From positions 1 through 64,000 of the forward strand of contig NZ_HG424452.1 in the NCBI RefSeq assembly GCF_000336385.2: a DNA stretch of 64,000 bases. Direction: 5' to 3'. Below are positions 17,054 to 25,619 of the stretch, in pieces (within the stretch, counting starts at the first letter, position 1; each line of letters opens with the position of its first letter). Position numbers and translations under genes: made by a program. Source of the DNA: Lysobacter antibioticus HS124 (GTDB taxonomy: Bacteria > Pseudomonadota > Gammaproteobacteria > Xanthomonadales > Xanthomonadaceae). The notes under the pieces are model-generated. The model saw nothing but the letters and a program-made list of their open reading frames with translations. It was not told the DNA's origin and ran no database searches.

Positions 17054-17857
17054 TTACTTGGCCTTGAGCCGCGGCTTGCCGGGCGCGGCCGCGACCGGGG
17101 CCGGCGCGGGCTTCGCCGTGCCCTTGCCCTTGGGCTTGTCGCGCACCCACACGATCTGGTTGTCGCGGCGCAGCTCGAACAAACCGCTGGCCTCGATCAG
17201 ATCGCTGAGCTTGCGGTAGCCGTAATTGCGCGAATCGAACGAAGCCTGATTGCCGATCTGGTGCCCGACCGCGCCCAGGTGCGACCAGCCGTCGTCGCCG
17301 GCGACCGCATCGACCGCGCGCCGCAGCATGCGCACCAGGCGGGTGTCGCCGCGCAGGTCGCCGGCGCTGCGCGGCGGCGTGGCCGGCGCCTCGTCGGCCG
17401 GCGCGTCGGTGCCGGCCGGCTGGCCCAGCGCTTCCAGATAGGTGAACTTGGAGCAGGCGTTGACGAACGGTTCGGGTGTCTTCTGCTCGCCGAAGCCGTA
17501 GACCTTGGCGCCCTCGGTCAACAGCCGCATCACCAGCGGAGTGAAATCGGCGTCGCTGGAGACGATCGCGAAGCCGTCCAGGTTGCGCGCGTACAGCAGA
17601 TCCATGGCGTCGATCACCAGGGCCATGTCGGAGGCATTCTTGCCCTTGCTGTAGGCGAACTGCTGCATCGGCCGGATCGCGTACTCGTGCAGCACCGCTT
17701 CCCAGCCCTTGAGGCTCTGGCTTTTCCAGTTGCCGTAGGCGCGGCGCACGTTGGCCACGCCGTAGCGGGCCACCTCGGCCAGGATCGCCTCGATCTTCGC
17801 CGCCGGCGCGTTGTCGGCGTCGATCAGCAACGCGATGCGTTTTTCCTCTGCGGCCAT
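17054..17857 (-). CDS. NYN (LabA-like) nuclease domain with C-terminal OST-HTH/LOTUS domain
   Basis: 267 aa from the ATG at 17857, which has GGAGGAGACGGGG just upstream. The N-terminus (KRIALLIDADNAPAAKIEAIL ... VVSSDADFTPLVMRLLTEGAKVYGFGE) is a NYN PIN-like RNase domain, with metal-binding Asp residues in LIDADN, DMALVIDAMDLL and SSDADF. After a Pro/Ala linker, 'LVRMLRRAVDAVAGDDGWSHLGAVGHQIGNQASFDSRNYGYRKLSDLIEASGLFELRR' is an OST-HTH/LOTUS RNA-binding domain, and the tail is Lys/Pro/Ala-rich. RNA processing or silencing is the usual role of such proteins. Confidence 0.9.
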   Translation of the reverse strand: MAAEEKRIALLIDADNAPAAKIEAILAEVARYGVANVRRAYGNWKSQSLKGWEAVLHEYAIRPMQQFAYSKGKNASDMALVIDAMDLLYARNLDGFAIVSSDADFTPLVMRLLTEGAKVYGFGEQKTPEPFVNACSKFTYLEALGQPAGTDAPADEAPATPPRSAGDLRGDTRLVRMLRRAVDAVAGDDGWSHLGAVGHQIGNQASFDSRNYGYRKLSDLIEASGLFELRRDNQIVWVRDKPKGKGTAKPAPAPVAAAPGKPRLKAK

Positions 17858-18029
17858 CCCCGTCTCCTCCCTGCCTCCGGCCCGGCCGGCCGGCCGGCCC
17901 GCTGCGGCCAGCCTAGCGCAACCGCGGTTGCGGCACGACCGCCGCCGCGCACCGCTCAGGACGCGCTCATGACGGCGCCGGCGCGATGGGCGAAAATGGC
18001 CGCGAACCCAACGACGAAATCTATCCCCC

Positions 18030-18980
18030 ATGACCCAGCTCGAACAATTGCGCGCGCTGTCCGCGGTGGTCGCCGACACCGGCGACATCGAGGCGATCGC
18101 CCGCTTCCGTCCGCTCGACGCCACCACCAACCCCTCGCTGCTGCTCAAGGCCGCGTCCCTGCCCGCCTACGCGCCGCTGATCGATTCCGCGCTCGCCGCC
18201 GCCGAAGGCGCCGACCTGTCCGCCCGCGTCGGCGATGCCGGCCTGCGCCTGGCGGTGGCGATCGGCGGCGAGATCCTCAAACTGATTCCCGGCCGCGTCT
18301 CGACCGAAGTCGACGCGCGCCTGAGCTTCGACACCGACGCCACCCTGGCGCAGGCCCGGCGCATCGTCGAGCTGTACGAACGCGCCGGCATCGGCCGCGA
18401 ACGCCTGCTGATCAAGATCGCTTCGACCTGGGAAGGCATCCGCGCGGCCGAGCAACTCGAACGCGAAGGCATCCACTGCAACCTGACCCTGCTGTTCTCC
18501 TTCGCCCAGGCGGTCGCCTGCGCCGAGGCCGGGGTCTATCTGATCTCGCCCTTCGTCGGCCGCATCCTCGACTGGCACCTGGCCAACGGCGCGGCCAAGC
18601 CGGCCACGCCGCAGGACGACCCCGGCGTGCAGTCGGTGACCCGCATCTGGAACTACTACAAGCGCCACGGCTACGCCACGGTGGTGATGGGCGCCAGCTT
18701 CCGCAACATCGGCCAGATCCTGGCCTTGGCCGGCTGCGACCGCCTGACGATCTCGCCGGAACTGCTGGCCGAACTCGACGCCGCCCAGGGCGAAGTGCCG
18801 CGCGCGCTGGTCGACGACGGCGCCCGCGCCGCGCCGGAGGCCGCGCTGAACGAGGCCGCCTTCCGCTGGCAGCACAACGAAGATGCCATGGCGACCGACA
18901 AGCTCGCCGACGGCATCCGCCGTTTCGCCGCCGATCAGCGCAAGCTGGAAGACCTGCTCGCGCAGCGCCTGCGCGGCTGA
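18030..18980 (+). CDS. tal: Transaldolase B
   Basis: 316 aa, the normal length of TalB-type transaldolases in the non-oxidative pentose phosphate pathway, which move a dihydroxyacetone unit from sedoheptulose-7-phosphate to glyceraldehyde-3-phosphate. Seen: the N-terminal [12 protein letters not shown] motif, [14 protein letters not shown], and the Schiff-base Lys in [19 protein letters not shown] (K129). The stop is 16 bases before ndh, so the two are likely co-transcribed. No strong Shine-Dalgarno site precedes the ATG. Confidence 0.97.
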   Translation: MTQLEQLRALSAVVADTGDIEAIARFRPLDATTNPSLLLKAASLPAYAPLIDSALAAAEGADLSARVGDAGLRLAVAIGGEILKLIPGRVSTEVDARLSFDTDATLAQARRIVELYERAGIGRERLLIKIASTWEGIRAAEQLEREGIHCNLTLLFSFAQAVACAEAGVYLISPFVGRILDWHLANGAAKPATPQDDPGVQSVTRIWNYYKRHGYATVVMGASFRNIGQILALAGCDRLTISPELLAELDAAQGEVPRALVDDGARAAPEAALNEAAFRWQHNEDAMATDKLADGIRRFAADQRKLEDLLAQRLRG

Positions 18981-18996
18981 CGGAGACCCATCGGCC

Positions 18997-20259
18997 ATGA
19001 GCGATTCGCGCAAACACGTCGTCATCGTTGGCGGCGGGTTCGGCGGATTGTGGGCGACGCGTGCGCTGGCCAGCGCCGACGTGCGCATCACCCTGATCGA
19101 CCGCCGCAACCATCATCTGTTCCAACCCCTGCTGTACCAGGTCGCCACCGCCGGCCTGTCGGCGCCCGACATCGCCGCACCGCTGCGCCACATCCTGCGC
19201 AAGCAGGCCAATGCCGAAGTGCGGCTGGGCGAAGTCGTCGCCCTCGACGCCGGCGCGCGCCAGGTCCGCCTGGCCGACGGCGAGGCGATCGGCTACGACT
19301 ACCTACTGCTCGCCAGCGGCGCCACCCACGCCTACTTCGGCCACGACGAGTGGGCGCCGAACGCGCCCGGGCTGAAGACCCTCGACGACGCCCTGCTGAT
19401 CCGGCGCCGGGTGCTGCTCGCCTTCGAACGCGCCGAGGCCGCGCAGAGCGAAGCCGAACGCGCGGCCTGGCTGCACTTCGCCGTGGTCGGCGGCGGCCCG
19501 ACCGGGGTCGAACTGGCCGGCACCCTGGCCGAGATCGCGCGCCACACTCTGCGCCGCGAATTCCGCCGCATCGATCCGGCGCAGGCCAAGGTGCGGCTGA
19601 TCGAAGCCGGGCCGCGGGTGCTGGCGAGCTTTCCGGAGTCGCTGTCGGCCAAGGCCAGCGCGCAGTTGCAGCGGCTGGGAGTCGAGGTCGTCACCGGCAC
19701 CCCGGTCGGCGCGATCGACGGCGAAGGCTACCGGCTCGGCGAGGACCGCATCGCCGCGCGCACCGTGCTGTGGGCCGCCGGCGTCGCCGCCTCGCCGCTC
19801 GGCGCGCTGCTCGATGCGCCGCGCGACCGCGCCGGCCGAGTCCAGGTCCAGCCCGATCTCAGCGTGCCCGGGCATCCGGAAATCTTCGTCGCCGGCGACC
19901 TGGCCAGCCTCAAACAGGCCAACGGCCAGCCGGTGCCCGGCGTGGCGCCGGCGGCCAAGCAGATGGGCAGTTACGTCGCCCGCGCCATCCGCGCCCGGAT
20001 GCGCGGCAAGCCCACAACGCCGTTCGCCTACGTCGACTACGGCAACCTGGCCACCATCGGCCGCCGCGCCGCGGTGGTCGACTTGCGCGGCCTGCGCTTC
20101 TCCGGCTTCCTGGCGTGGGCGTTCTGGCTGGCCGCGCACGTGTTCTTCCTGATCGGCTTCCGCAACCGCCTGATCGTGATGCTCAACTGGTCGTGGGCGT
20201 ACTTCACCTACCAACGCCATGCGCGGATCATTTTCGGCGGCAAGCCCGATCCGTCCTGA
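18997..20259 (+). CDS. ndh: Type II NADH dehydrogenase (NDH-2)
   Basis: 420 aa from the ATG at 18997 with CGGAGA upstream. A single-subunit flavoenzyme that passes electrons from NADH to quinone without pumping protons. Two Rossmann folds are seen: FAD-binding VVIVGGGFGGLWATRAL at the start and NADH-binding FAVVGGGPTGVELAGTLAEIA near residue 165; also the FQPLLYQVATAGLSAPDIAAPLR quinone-site region and the FVAGDLAS motif. The C-terminal amphipathic helices (FLAWAFWLAAHVFFLIGF) attach it to the membrane. Follows tal closely. Confidence 0.96.
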   Translation: MSDSRKHVVIVGGGFGGLWATRALASADVRITLIDRRNHHLFQPLLYQVATAGLSAPDIAAPLRHILRKQANAEVRLGEVVALDAGARQVRLADGEAIGYDYLLLASGATHAYFGHDEWAPNAPGLKTLDDALLIRRRVLLAFERAEAAQSEAERAAWLHFAVVGGGPTGVELAGTLAEIARHTLRREFRRIDPAQAKVRLIEAGPRVLASFPESLSAKASAQLQRLGVEVVTGTPVGAIDGEGYRLGEDRIAARTVLWAAGVAASPLGALLDAPRDRAGRVQVQPDLSVPGHPEIFVAGDLASLKQANGQPVPGVAPAAKQMGSYVARAIRARMRGKPTTPFAYVDYGNLATIGRRAAVVDLRGLRFSGFLAWAFWLAAHVFFLIGFRNRLIVMLNWSWAYFTYQRHARIIFGGKPDPS

Positions 20260-20280
20260 GCGCCGCCCCGGTCCGCACGG

Positions 20281-20320
20281 GCAACGAACGAGGGCGCCTC
20301 GCGGCGCCCTCGTTCGTTGC
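20281..20320. terminator. Strong bidirectional terminator after ndh
   Basis: A perfect 18-bp stem begins GCAACGAACGAGGGCG and closes on a four-base TCGC loop (20299-20302), between the convergent ends of ndh and the small secreted-protein gene. It should end both transcripts. Confidence 0.85.
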
Positions 20321-20341
20321 GTCGCGGTGCGCGCCGCGCGA

Positions 20342-20773
20342 TCAGGTGAACCCGTCGTAGTAAAACGCGGTCGCCTGCACCTGCCGCACCGCGCCGGTGT
20401 CCAGATCGGTGATGGTCACCTGCAGCGTCGCCTGGCCGTCGCCGTAGACATCGGTGTAGATGGTCATCTGACAGTACGGCGCATTGCCGCAACCGGCCGG
20501 CGCGGTGTTGTTCTCCAGGTTGCGCCAGGCATAGGCGTAATTGCCCGCGCCGACGCCGGTCACCTGGAACAACGCGGTGCTCGGGTTGTCCGCCGAACCC
20601 GGTCGCCAGATCGAACTGCAGGTGCCGACTTCGGGCACGTCGAAGGCATAGGTGTCGACGAAGCAGCTCACCGCCGCATTGCTGACGTCGCCGGCCCGCG
20701 CCGGCGACGGAGCCGCCGCCAAGGCGAACAACGACAAGGCCGCGCCCAACACCCAGGTCTTGCTGGTCTGCAT
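20342..20773 (-). CDS. Small secreted four-cysteine protein, copy 1
   Basis: 143 aa from the ATG at 20773, preceded by GGAGGGGTTT. The signal peptide MQTSKTWVLGAALSLFALAAAPSPARA ends at ARA|GDV. The mature part of about 115 residues is beta-rich with four Cys (SCFVDT, GTCSS, AGCGN, YCQMT), probably two disulfides for the periplasm or outside. It is clearly paralogous to the next gene: shared GDV.NAAV.SC.VDT, an AF/AL.D..P motif, GNY.Y.W.NLE, and a final YYDG. I do not recognise the family. Confidence 0.8.
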   Translation of the reverse strand: MQTSKTWVLGAALSLFALAAAPSPARAGDVSNAAVSCFVDTYAFDVPEVGTCSSIWRPGSADNPSTALFQVTGVGAGNYAYAWRNLENNTAPAGCGNAPYCQMTIYTDVYGDGQATLQVTITDLDTGAVRQVQATAFYYDGFT

Positions 20774-20775
20774 AA

Positions 20776-20788
20776 ACCCCTCCATTGG
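20776..20788 (-). promoter_or_regulatory. Conserved leader CCAATGGAGGGGT of copy 1
   Basis: The 13-base block CCAATGGAGGGGT directly before the start is identical to the one before the paralogous gene (21309-21321) and contains the Shine-Dalgarno site GGAGGGG. It shows that the duplication included the leader. Confidence 0.7.
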
Positions 20789-20880
20789 TTTGCATGCGCG
20801 GAAGGCTTTCCACGCGATCGGCCGGAATCTCGCCGCGACGGCGCGTTCCCGGTTGTGTCGAAGCAAGTGCCCGCGACGGC

Positions 20881-21306
20881 TCAATGCCAGCCGTCGTAGT
20901 AGTACGCGACCGCGCTGACCGTGCGCACCACGCCGGTGTCGAGGTCGGTCACCGTCGCCGCCAGGCGCGCTTCGCCGTCGCCGTTGGTCTCGGTGGCGAT
21001 GCGGACGTTGCAGCTGCGCGTATTGCCGCAGGCCGGCGCCGGGCCGCCGCTTTCCAGGTTGCTCCAGCTGTAGCCGTAGTTGCCGGCCGGCAGCCCGGTC
21101 ACTTCGAAGTGGGCGATGGTCGGATTATTGGCCCGGTTCGGCGTCCAGGTGGCGACGCAGACGTTCGGCCGCAGCGTGTCCAAAGCGAAGGTATCGACGT
21201 AGCAGCTCAACACCGCGGCGTTGACGTCGCCGGCCTGCGCCGGCGCGTGCGACAGCGCCATCAGCGCGGCGAACCCGGCCGCGACCAGCATCTTCTTGGC
21301 GTGCAT
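20881..21306 (-). CDS. Small secreted four-cysteine protein, copy 2
   Basis: 141 aa from the ATG at 21306 with GGAGGGGTAC upstream. The signal peptide MHAKKMLVAAGFAALMALSHAPAQA is cleaved before GDV. The mature domain repeats the layout of its neighbour: SCYVDT, VCVATW, PACGN, SCNVRI, ending in YYYDGWH. It lies upstream of copy 1 on the same strand, 107 bases from it, so a shared transcript is possible. The tandem pair arose by duplication and then diverged at many surface positions. Function unknown. Confidence 0.8.
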   Translation of the reverse strand: MHAKKMLVAAGFAALMALSHAPAQAGDVNAAVLSCYVDTFALDTLRPNVCVATWTPNRANNPTIAHFEVTGLPAGNYGYSWSNLESGGPAPACGNTRSCNVRIATETNGDGEARLAATVTDLDTGVVRTVSAVAYYYDGWH

Positions 21307-21308
21307 GT

Positions 21309-21321
21309 ACCCCTCCATTGG
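21309..21321 (-). promoter_or_regulatory. Conserved leader CCAATGGAGGGGT of copy 2
   Basis: Identical 13-base block to that in front of copy 1 (20776-20788), including the Shine-Dalgarno site. Confidence 0.7.
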
Positions 21322-21515
21322 GTGTGTGCGCCGGCTCCGGACGAAGCCGGCGGCGCAGTCTGGCCGCCGTTTTCGCGGCCAGGCAAGCGTACGCGCGGGG
21401 GCCTGCGACGTCGCTTCCAGTTCTCAGCCGATGCTGCGTGGACCGAGCGCGCGGGGCGCCCTTGCGGATGGCGCCGATTGGCGTCCGCACATAGCGGCCG
21501 CATCGCGCGTCCCGC

Positions 21516-21983
21516 TCAGGCGCGGTCGATCGCGCACAGGAAGCAACCGAACCGCGCGTTGTGGGCCGCGACCCGCACGATCGCCGGATCGGCGAACAGG
21601 TCCTGAACCGCTTGTTCGCCTTGCGCGCCGTCGACCACACGCGCCTCGCGCAGCCAGCCTTGGGCGTCGTAAGCGCGCAGCGACAGATTGCGGGTCAGCA
21701 GGACCGGCGGCCACTGATCCTGATACACCTGAGCATGGCGCGCGGCCTCGCGCACGAAGATCGGGCCGCTGGCGCGGTACGGCCCCTGCGCCTGGTGTTC
21801 GTGGGTCAGCAGCAGCACGGTTTCGCCGACCGCCGCGTCGGTCAACGAGACCCGGCACGGAAAGCCGCGCGGCGAATCGGCGGCCATCCGGCGCATGTCG
21901 TGCGCGGCCAGATGGGCGTCGTCGAGCGCGAACAACGCGGCGAATGGTTGCGGCGACAAGCCGGCGATGCGGTAGGAAATCAC
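21516..21983 (-). CDS. DUF1203 family protein
   Basis: 155 aa from a GTG at 21983, chosen for the GAGG motif eight bases upstream and because the family is about 155 residues; an in-frame frame extends to 22130 but looks non-coding. It begins ISYRIAGLSPQPFAALFALDDAHLAAHDMRRM and contains 'FPCRVSLTDAAVGETVLLLTHEHQAQGPYRASGPIFVRE' and 'VRVAAHNARFGCFLCAIDRA', the DUF1203 pattern. Two Cys near the C-terminus are conserved in the family. It follows rpoH on the same strand after a terminator. Function unknown. Confidence 0.85.
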   Translation of the reverse strand: MISYRIAGLSPQPFAALFALDDAHLAAHDMRRMAADSPRGFPCRVSLTDAAVGETVLLLTHEHQAQGPYRASGPIFVREAARHAQVYQDQWPPVLLTRNLSLRAYDAQGWLREARVVDGAQGEQAVQDLFADPAIVRVAAHNARFGCFLCAIDRA

Positions 21984-22085
21984 GGCGAAAACCTCGGAGG
22001 ACGATGGAAGCCCCAGGCTAGTCCCGCGACGCGAGCGCCGATATCCGCGGCTTGCGCTGCGCAGCCGCGACGTTCGGGCCGCACA

Positions 22086-22113
22086 AAAGCGAACGGCCCG
22101 GTCGCCCGGGCCG
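22086..22113 (-). terminator. Rho-independent terminator of rpoH
   Basis: Stem CGGCCCGG (22094-22101) and CCGGGCCG (22106-22113) with a four-base loop; on the minus strand it is followed by TTCGCTTTT. It lies about 30 bases after the rpoH stop. Confidence 0.8.
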
Positions 22114-22142
22114 CTGCCGCATCGTTGCATCTGCTGCGGCGA

Positions 22143-23030
<888 letters not shown>

Positions 23031-23396
23031 CTTAGCAGTCGGCTAATACGACTGCTAAAGGCGGGGGAAGTTCCGCAGTGTTGCGGGATTGGAACGAGAA
23101 AGCGGGCGCGCCGTCGCAGGTGGAGCTTTCGGCAGCCTCTCGGCCCTGTCGAAAAATCGCTTTTATATCAGATACTTATTGAACCAACAGCGAAGGCTTG
23201 GCGGCAGACCGCGCGGCCAGAGGCGCAGTATCCGCCGGCCCGGCCGGCCCGCGGCTGAATCGCCGGCCGACGCGACCGGGCCCAGCCCGGGAGCCTGCCC
23301 CCGCCGCCCGGCCGGACCGGACGCCGCACCCTATACCTATATATAAGGTGCGACGACCCGGCACCGTCCAAGCGCCCTGCCCCGGCACGGCACGGC
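23031..23396. other. 366-bp region upstream of rpoH
   Basis: It separates rpoH from the 3' end of the DUF5916 gene. Contents: the inverted repeat by the rpoH start, an AT-rich stretch at about 23155-23182 (TTTTATATCAGATAC) that is the best place for an rpoH promoter, and an AT-rich block at 23325-23352 whose flanks CGCACC and GGTGCG are inverted repeats. I find no credible gene. Confidence 0.55.
23032..23058. promoter_or_regulatory. 10-bp inverted repeat at the rpoH start
   Basis: TTAGCAGTCG (23032-23041) and CGACTGCTAA (23049-23058) form a perfect inverted repeat with a 7-base loop, beginning one base upstream of the rpoH ATG. In RNA it would sequester the region where a Shine-Dalgarno site should be; as DNA it could be an operator. 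RpoH is thermally controlled in E. coli by 5' structure; the same here is inference. Confidence 0.6.
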
Positions 23397-25619
23397 TCAG
23401 AAGTTGAACAGGTAGCTGAACTTCATGAAGAGCTGCTTGCCGCTGTGCAGGTCGAGGTCGCGGGTGCGAGCGACGAAGGCCGGGTTCTCGTTGATGCGCA
23501 GGTTCTGCTGCTGGTCGGTATAGCCCAGGTAGAACGCGGTGCCGGGGTTGGGCGAGTAGCTGACCAGCAGGTCGGTCACCAGCTTCTTGTCGCGCGGGAT
23601 CAGGAACAGATTCGTATCCGAATCCAGCGCCTTGTAGTCGAAGATCACGTGCGCGGCCCAGAAGCGGCTGAACTGGTACTTGATCTTGGTGAACGACTGG
23701 GTGCTGCGAAATACCTTGGAGTCCGAATCCCGCCCGGCGATCGAATGGCGCGTGCGCAACTCGTCCCAGATGAAGGACTGGTCGATGCGCAACTGAGCGA
23801 ACGGGCTCAGGGTGAACTTGAGCTTGAACAGGCGTTCGTCGGCCAGGAACGGGTCCAGCCCCGGCGCCGGCAGATGGTTGACGGTCTCGCGCTGGGTGTA
23901 GCTGACTTCCCCGCCCAGCCACTTGAACCATTCGCTGCTGACGCCGAGCTTGAAGCCGTCCATGTAGAAATCGCGGCCGCCGAAGTACTCGTAGCCGCGA
24001 ATCAGATTGCCCTCGATCTTGGTCAGGCGCAGTCCGTTGACGACGAAGCCCGGCTCCATGCTCCAGTCCTGGGTGTCGCCCTTCTGGTCCCAGGTGCGGT
24101 AGGCGGTCAGAGTCGGGCCCATGTTGACCAGCCACGGCGCATCGGGGAACTGCTTGAGATAACCCGACTTCTGGTACAGCTGCTTGATGCCCACGCGCGG
24201 CACGAAGCCGAGCTCGGCTTCGAAATCGTCGGAGATGTCGATGTACTGGCCGTCGAACGTGAAGTCGCGGCCGCCGCGGATCGCCTGCGCGAACAGCAGG
24301 TCGCCGTCGCGGCGGAAGTCGCCTTCCTCGCGCGATTTGCTCTTGATCGCCTGGGCGTTGAGCAGCCAGTTGTCGTTGAGCTTCATGCGCGAGTCCAGGC
24401 CGAACACGCGGTTGTACTGGTCGCCGACGCTGCGGTCGGAGGCGAGGAAGCCGACGTTGGACTGCTCGCCGACGTCGCGCTGCAGGCGGGCCACGCCGAT
24501 CTTGCCGGTCTTGCCGTAATCCTTGCCCGACAGCAGCAGGCCGGCGGATTCGTCGTCCATCAGCAGTCCGCCCAGGGCCCAGCGGCCGAGCCGGCCGGTG
24601 ACGCGGGCGCCGTACTGCGGATTGACCACCCGGCGCGAGTAGAACAACGACACCGGCAGGCCGAAGATGCCGCTATTCTCGAGGAAGAACGGCCGCTTCT
24701 CGACGAAGCTCTGCTCGAAGCGCTCGTTGACGATGACCTGCGGCTCGTCGGTTTCGACCTCGCTGAAGTCGGGATTGACGGTCAGGTCGACCGCGATCGA
24801 GTCCTTGACCACGAACTTGGCGTCGACGCCGACCTCGCTGCGGCGATGGCCGCGCATCGACGGCTTGCCGGCCGAATCCACGCCCAGGGTCTCGGCGTCG
24901 CGGTAGGTGACGTGCGGGATCAGCTGGATATTGCGGCTGGGCTGGATTTCGTCCTCGATGCGCGCGGCGGCGAACTGCTGGACGAAGCCCTCCTTGCGCT
25001 CGGTGATGTAGGGCCAGTACACGAACTCGTTGGTGCGCGGAATGATGCGGTTGATCGCGATGCCCCAGTTCTGCATGTCGCCGCGTTCGAAGCGCAGGCT
25101 CTTGAACGGGATCTGCATCACCGCGACGTAGCCGTCGTCGGTCAGTCGCCCGTCGGACACCCACTGGGTATCGAAGTTGAAGTCGTAGCCCAGCCCTTCG
25201 GTGTAGCGGCTGTCCATCTGCGCGCCGTAGGGGTTCACCGTGAACACGAAGGCGCGCTGCTTGTCGCGGTAGGTGTCGAGCATCAGCTGCACGCCGTCGT
25301 CGCCGAACACCGCGTCGCGGCGGGCGATGCGCGCGCGCACCTGCTTGGGATCGTCCTTGCATACGAACACCACGTACAGGTGATGATCGTCGTAGGACAA
25401 ATAGGCGCGGGTCTCCAGCGACGAAGGCACGCCGTCGCCGGGCTTGTTCTGGCGGAAATCCTTGACCTCCACGCCAGCGTCGGCCGGCACGCCGCCGATG
25501 TAGTCCTGCAGACGCGGTGCGTGCTCGGCGCGAGGGATGTTCAGCACATCGTCGGCCAGCGCCGGGAACGCGCTGCCGAGCAGCGCCAACAGGGTGGTGC
25601 ACAAAGTAACGCGACGCAT
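23397..25619 (-). CDS. DUF5916 outer-membrane-type protein with CBM9-like N-terminal domain
   Basis: 740 aa. A signal peptide (MRRVTLCTTLLALLGSAFPALA) precedes an N-terminal carbohydrate-binding-family-9-like domain (LSYDDHHLYVVFVCKDDPKQVRARIARRDAVFGDDGVQLMLDTY, and TQWVSDGRLTDDGYVAVMQIPFKSLRF), typical of DUF5916 proteins. The rest is a long beta-strand-rich region ending in Phe (SYLFNF), the pattern of an outer membrane barrel. It is last in a nine-gene operon for glycan-related enzymes, so binding or passage of a surface polysaccharide is plausible. The start overlaps the preceding gene by one base (TGATG). Localisation is inferred from the C-terminal Phe and the strand pattern. Confidence 0.83.
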   Translation of the reverse strand: MRRVTLCTTLLALLGSAFPALADDVLNIPRAEHAPRLQDYIGGVPADAGVEVKDFRQNKPGDGVPSSLETRAYLSYDDHHLYVVFVCKDDPKQVRARIARRDAVFGDDGVQLMLDTYRDKQRAFVFTVNPYGAQMDSRYTEGLGYDFNFDTQWVSDGRLTDDGYVAVMQIPFKSLRFERGDMQNWGIAINRIIPRTNEFVYWPYITERKEGFVQQFAAARIEDEIQPSRNIQLIPHVTYRDAETLGVDSAGKPSMRGHRRSEVGVDAKFVVKDSIAVDLTVNPDFSEVETDEPQVIVNERFEQSFVEKRPFFLENSGIFGLPVSLFYSRRVVNPQYGARVTGRLGRWALGGLLMDDESAGLLLSGKDYGKTGKIGVARLQRDVGEQSNVGFLASDRSVGDQYNRVFGLDSRMKLNDNWLLNAQAIKSKSREEGDFRRDGDLLFAQAIRGGRDFTFDGQYIDISDDFEAELGFVPRVGIKQLYQKSGYLKQFPDAPWLVNMGPTLTAYRTWDQKGDTQDWSMEPGFVVNGLRLTKIEGNLIRGYEYFGGRDFYMDGFKLGVSSEWFKWLGGEVSYTQRETVNHLPAPGLDPFLADERLFKLKFTLSPFAQLRIDQSFIWDELRTRHSIAGRDSDSKVFRSTQSFTKIKYQFSRFWAAHVIFDYKALDSDTNLFLIPRDKKLVTDLLVSYSPNPGTAFYLGYTDQQQNLRINENPAFVARTRDLDLHSGKQLFMKFSYLFNF

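Noticed and set aside
20881..21640. A separate reading frame of 171 codons on the minus strand from 21640
   Set aside because: It overlaps the secreted-protein gene in another frame and lacks signal, motif or Shine-Dalgarno support.
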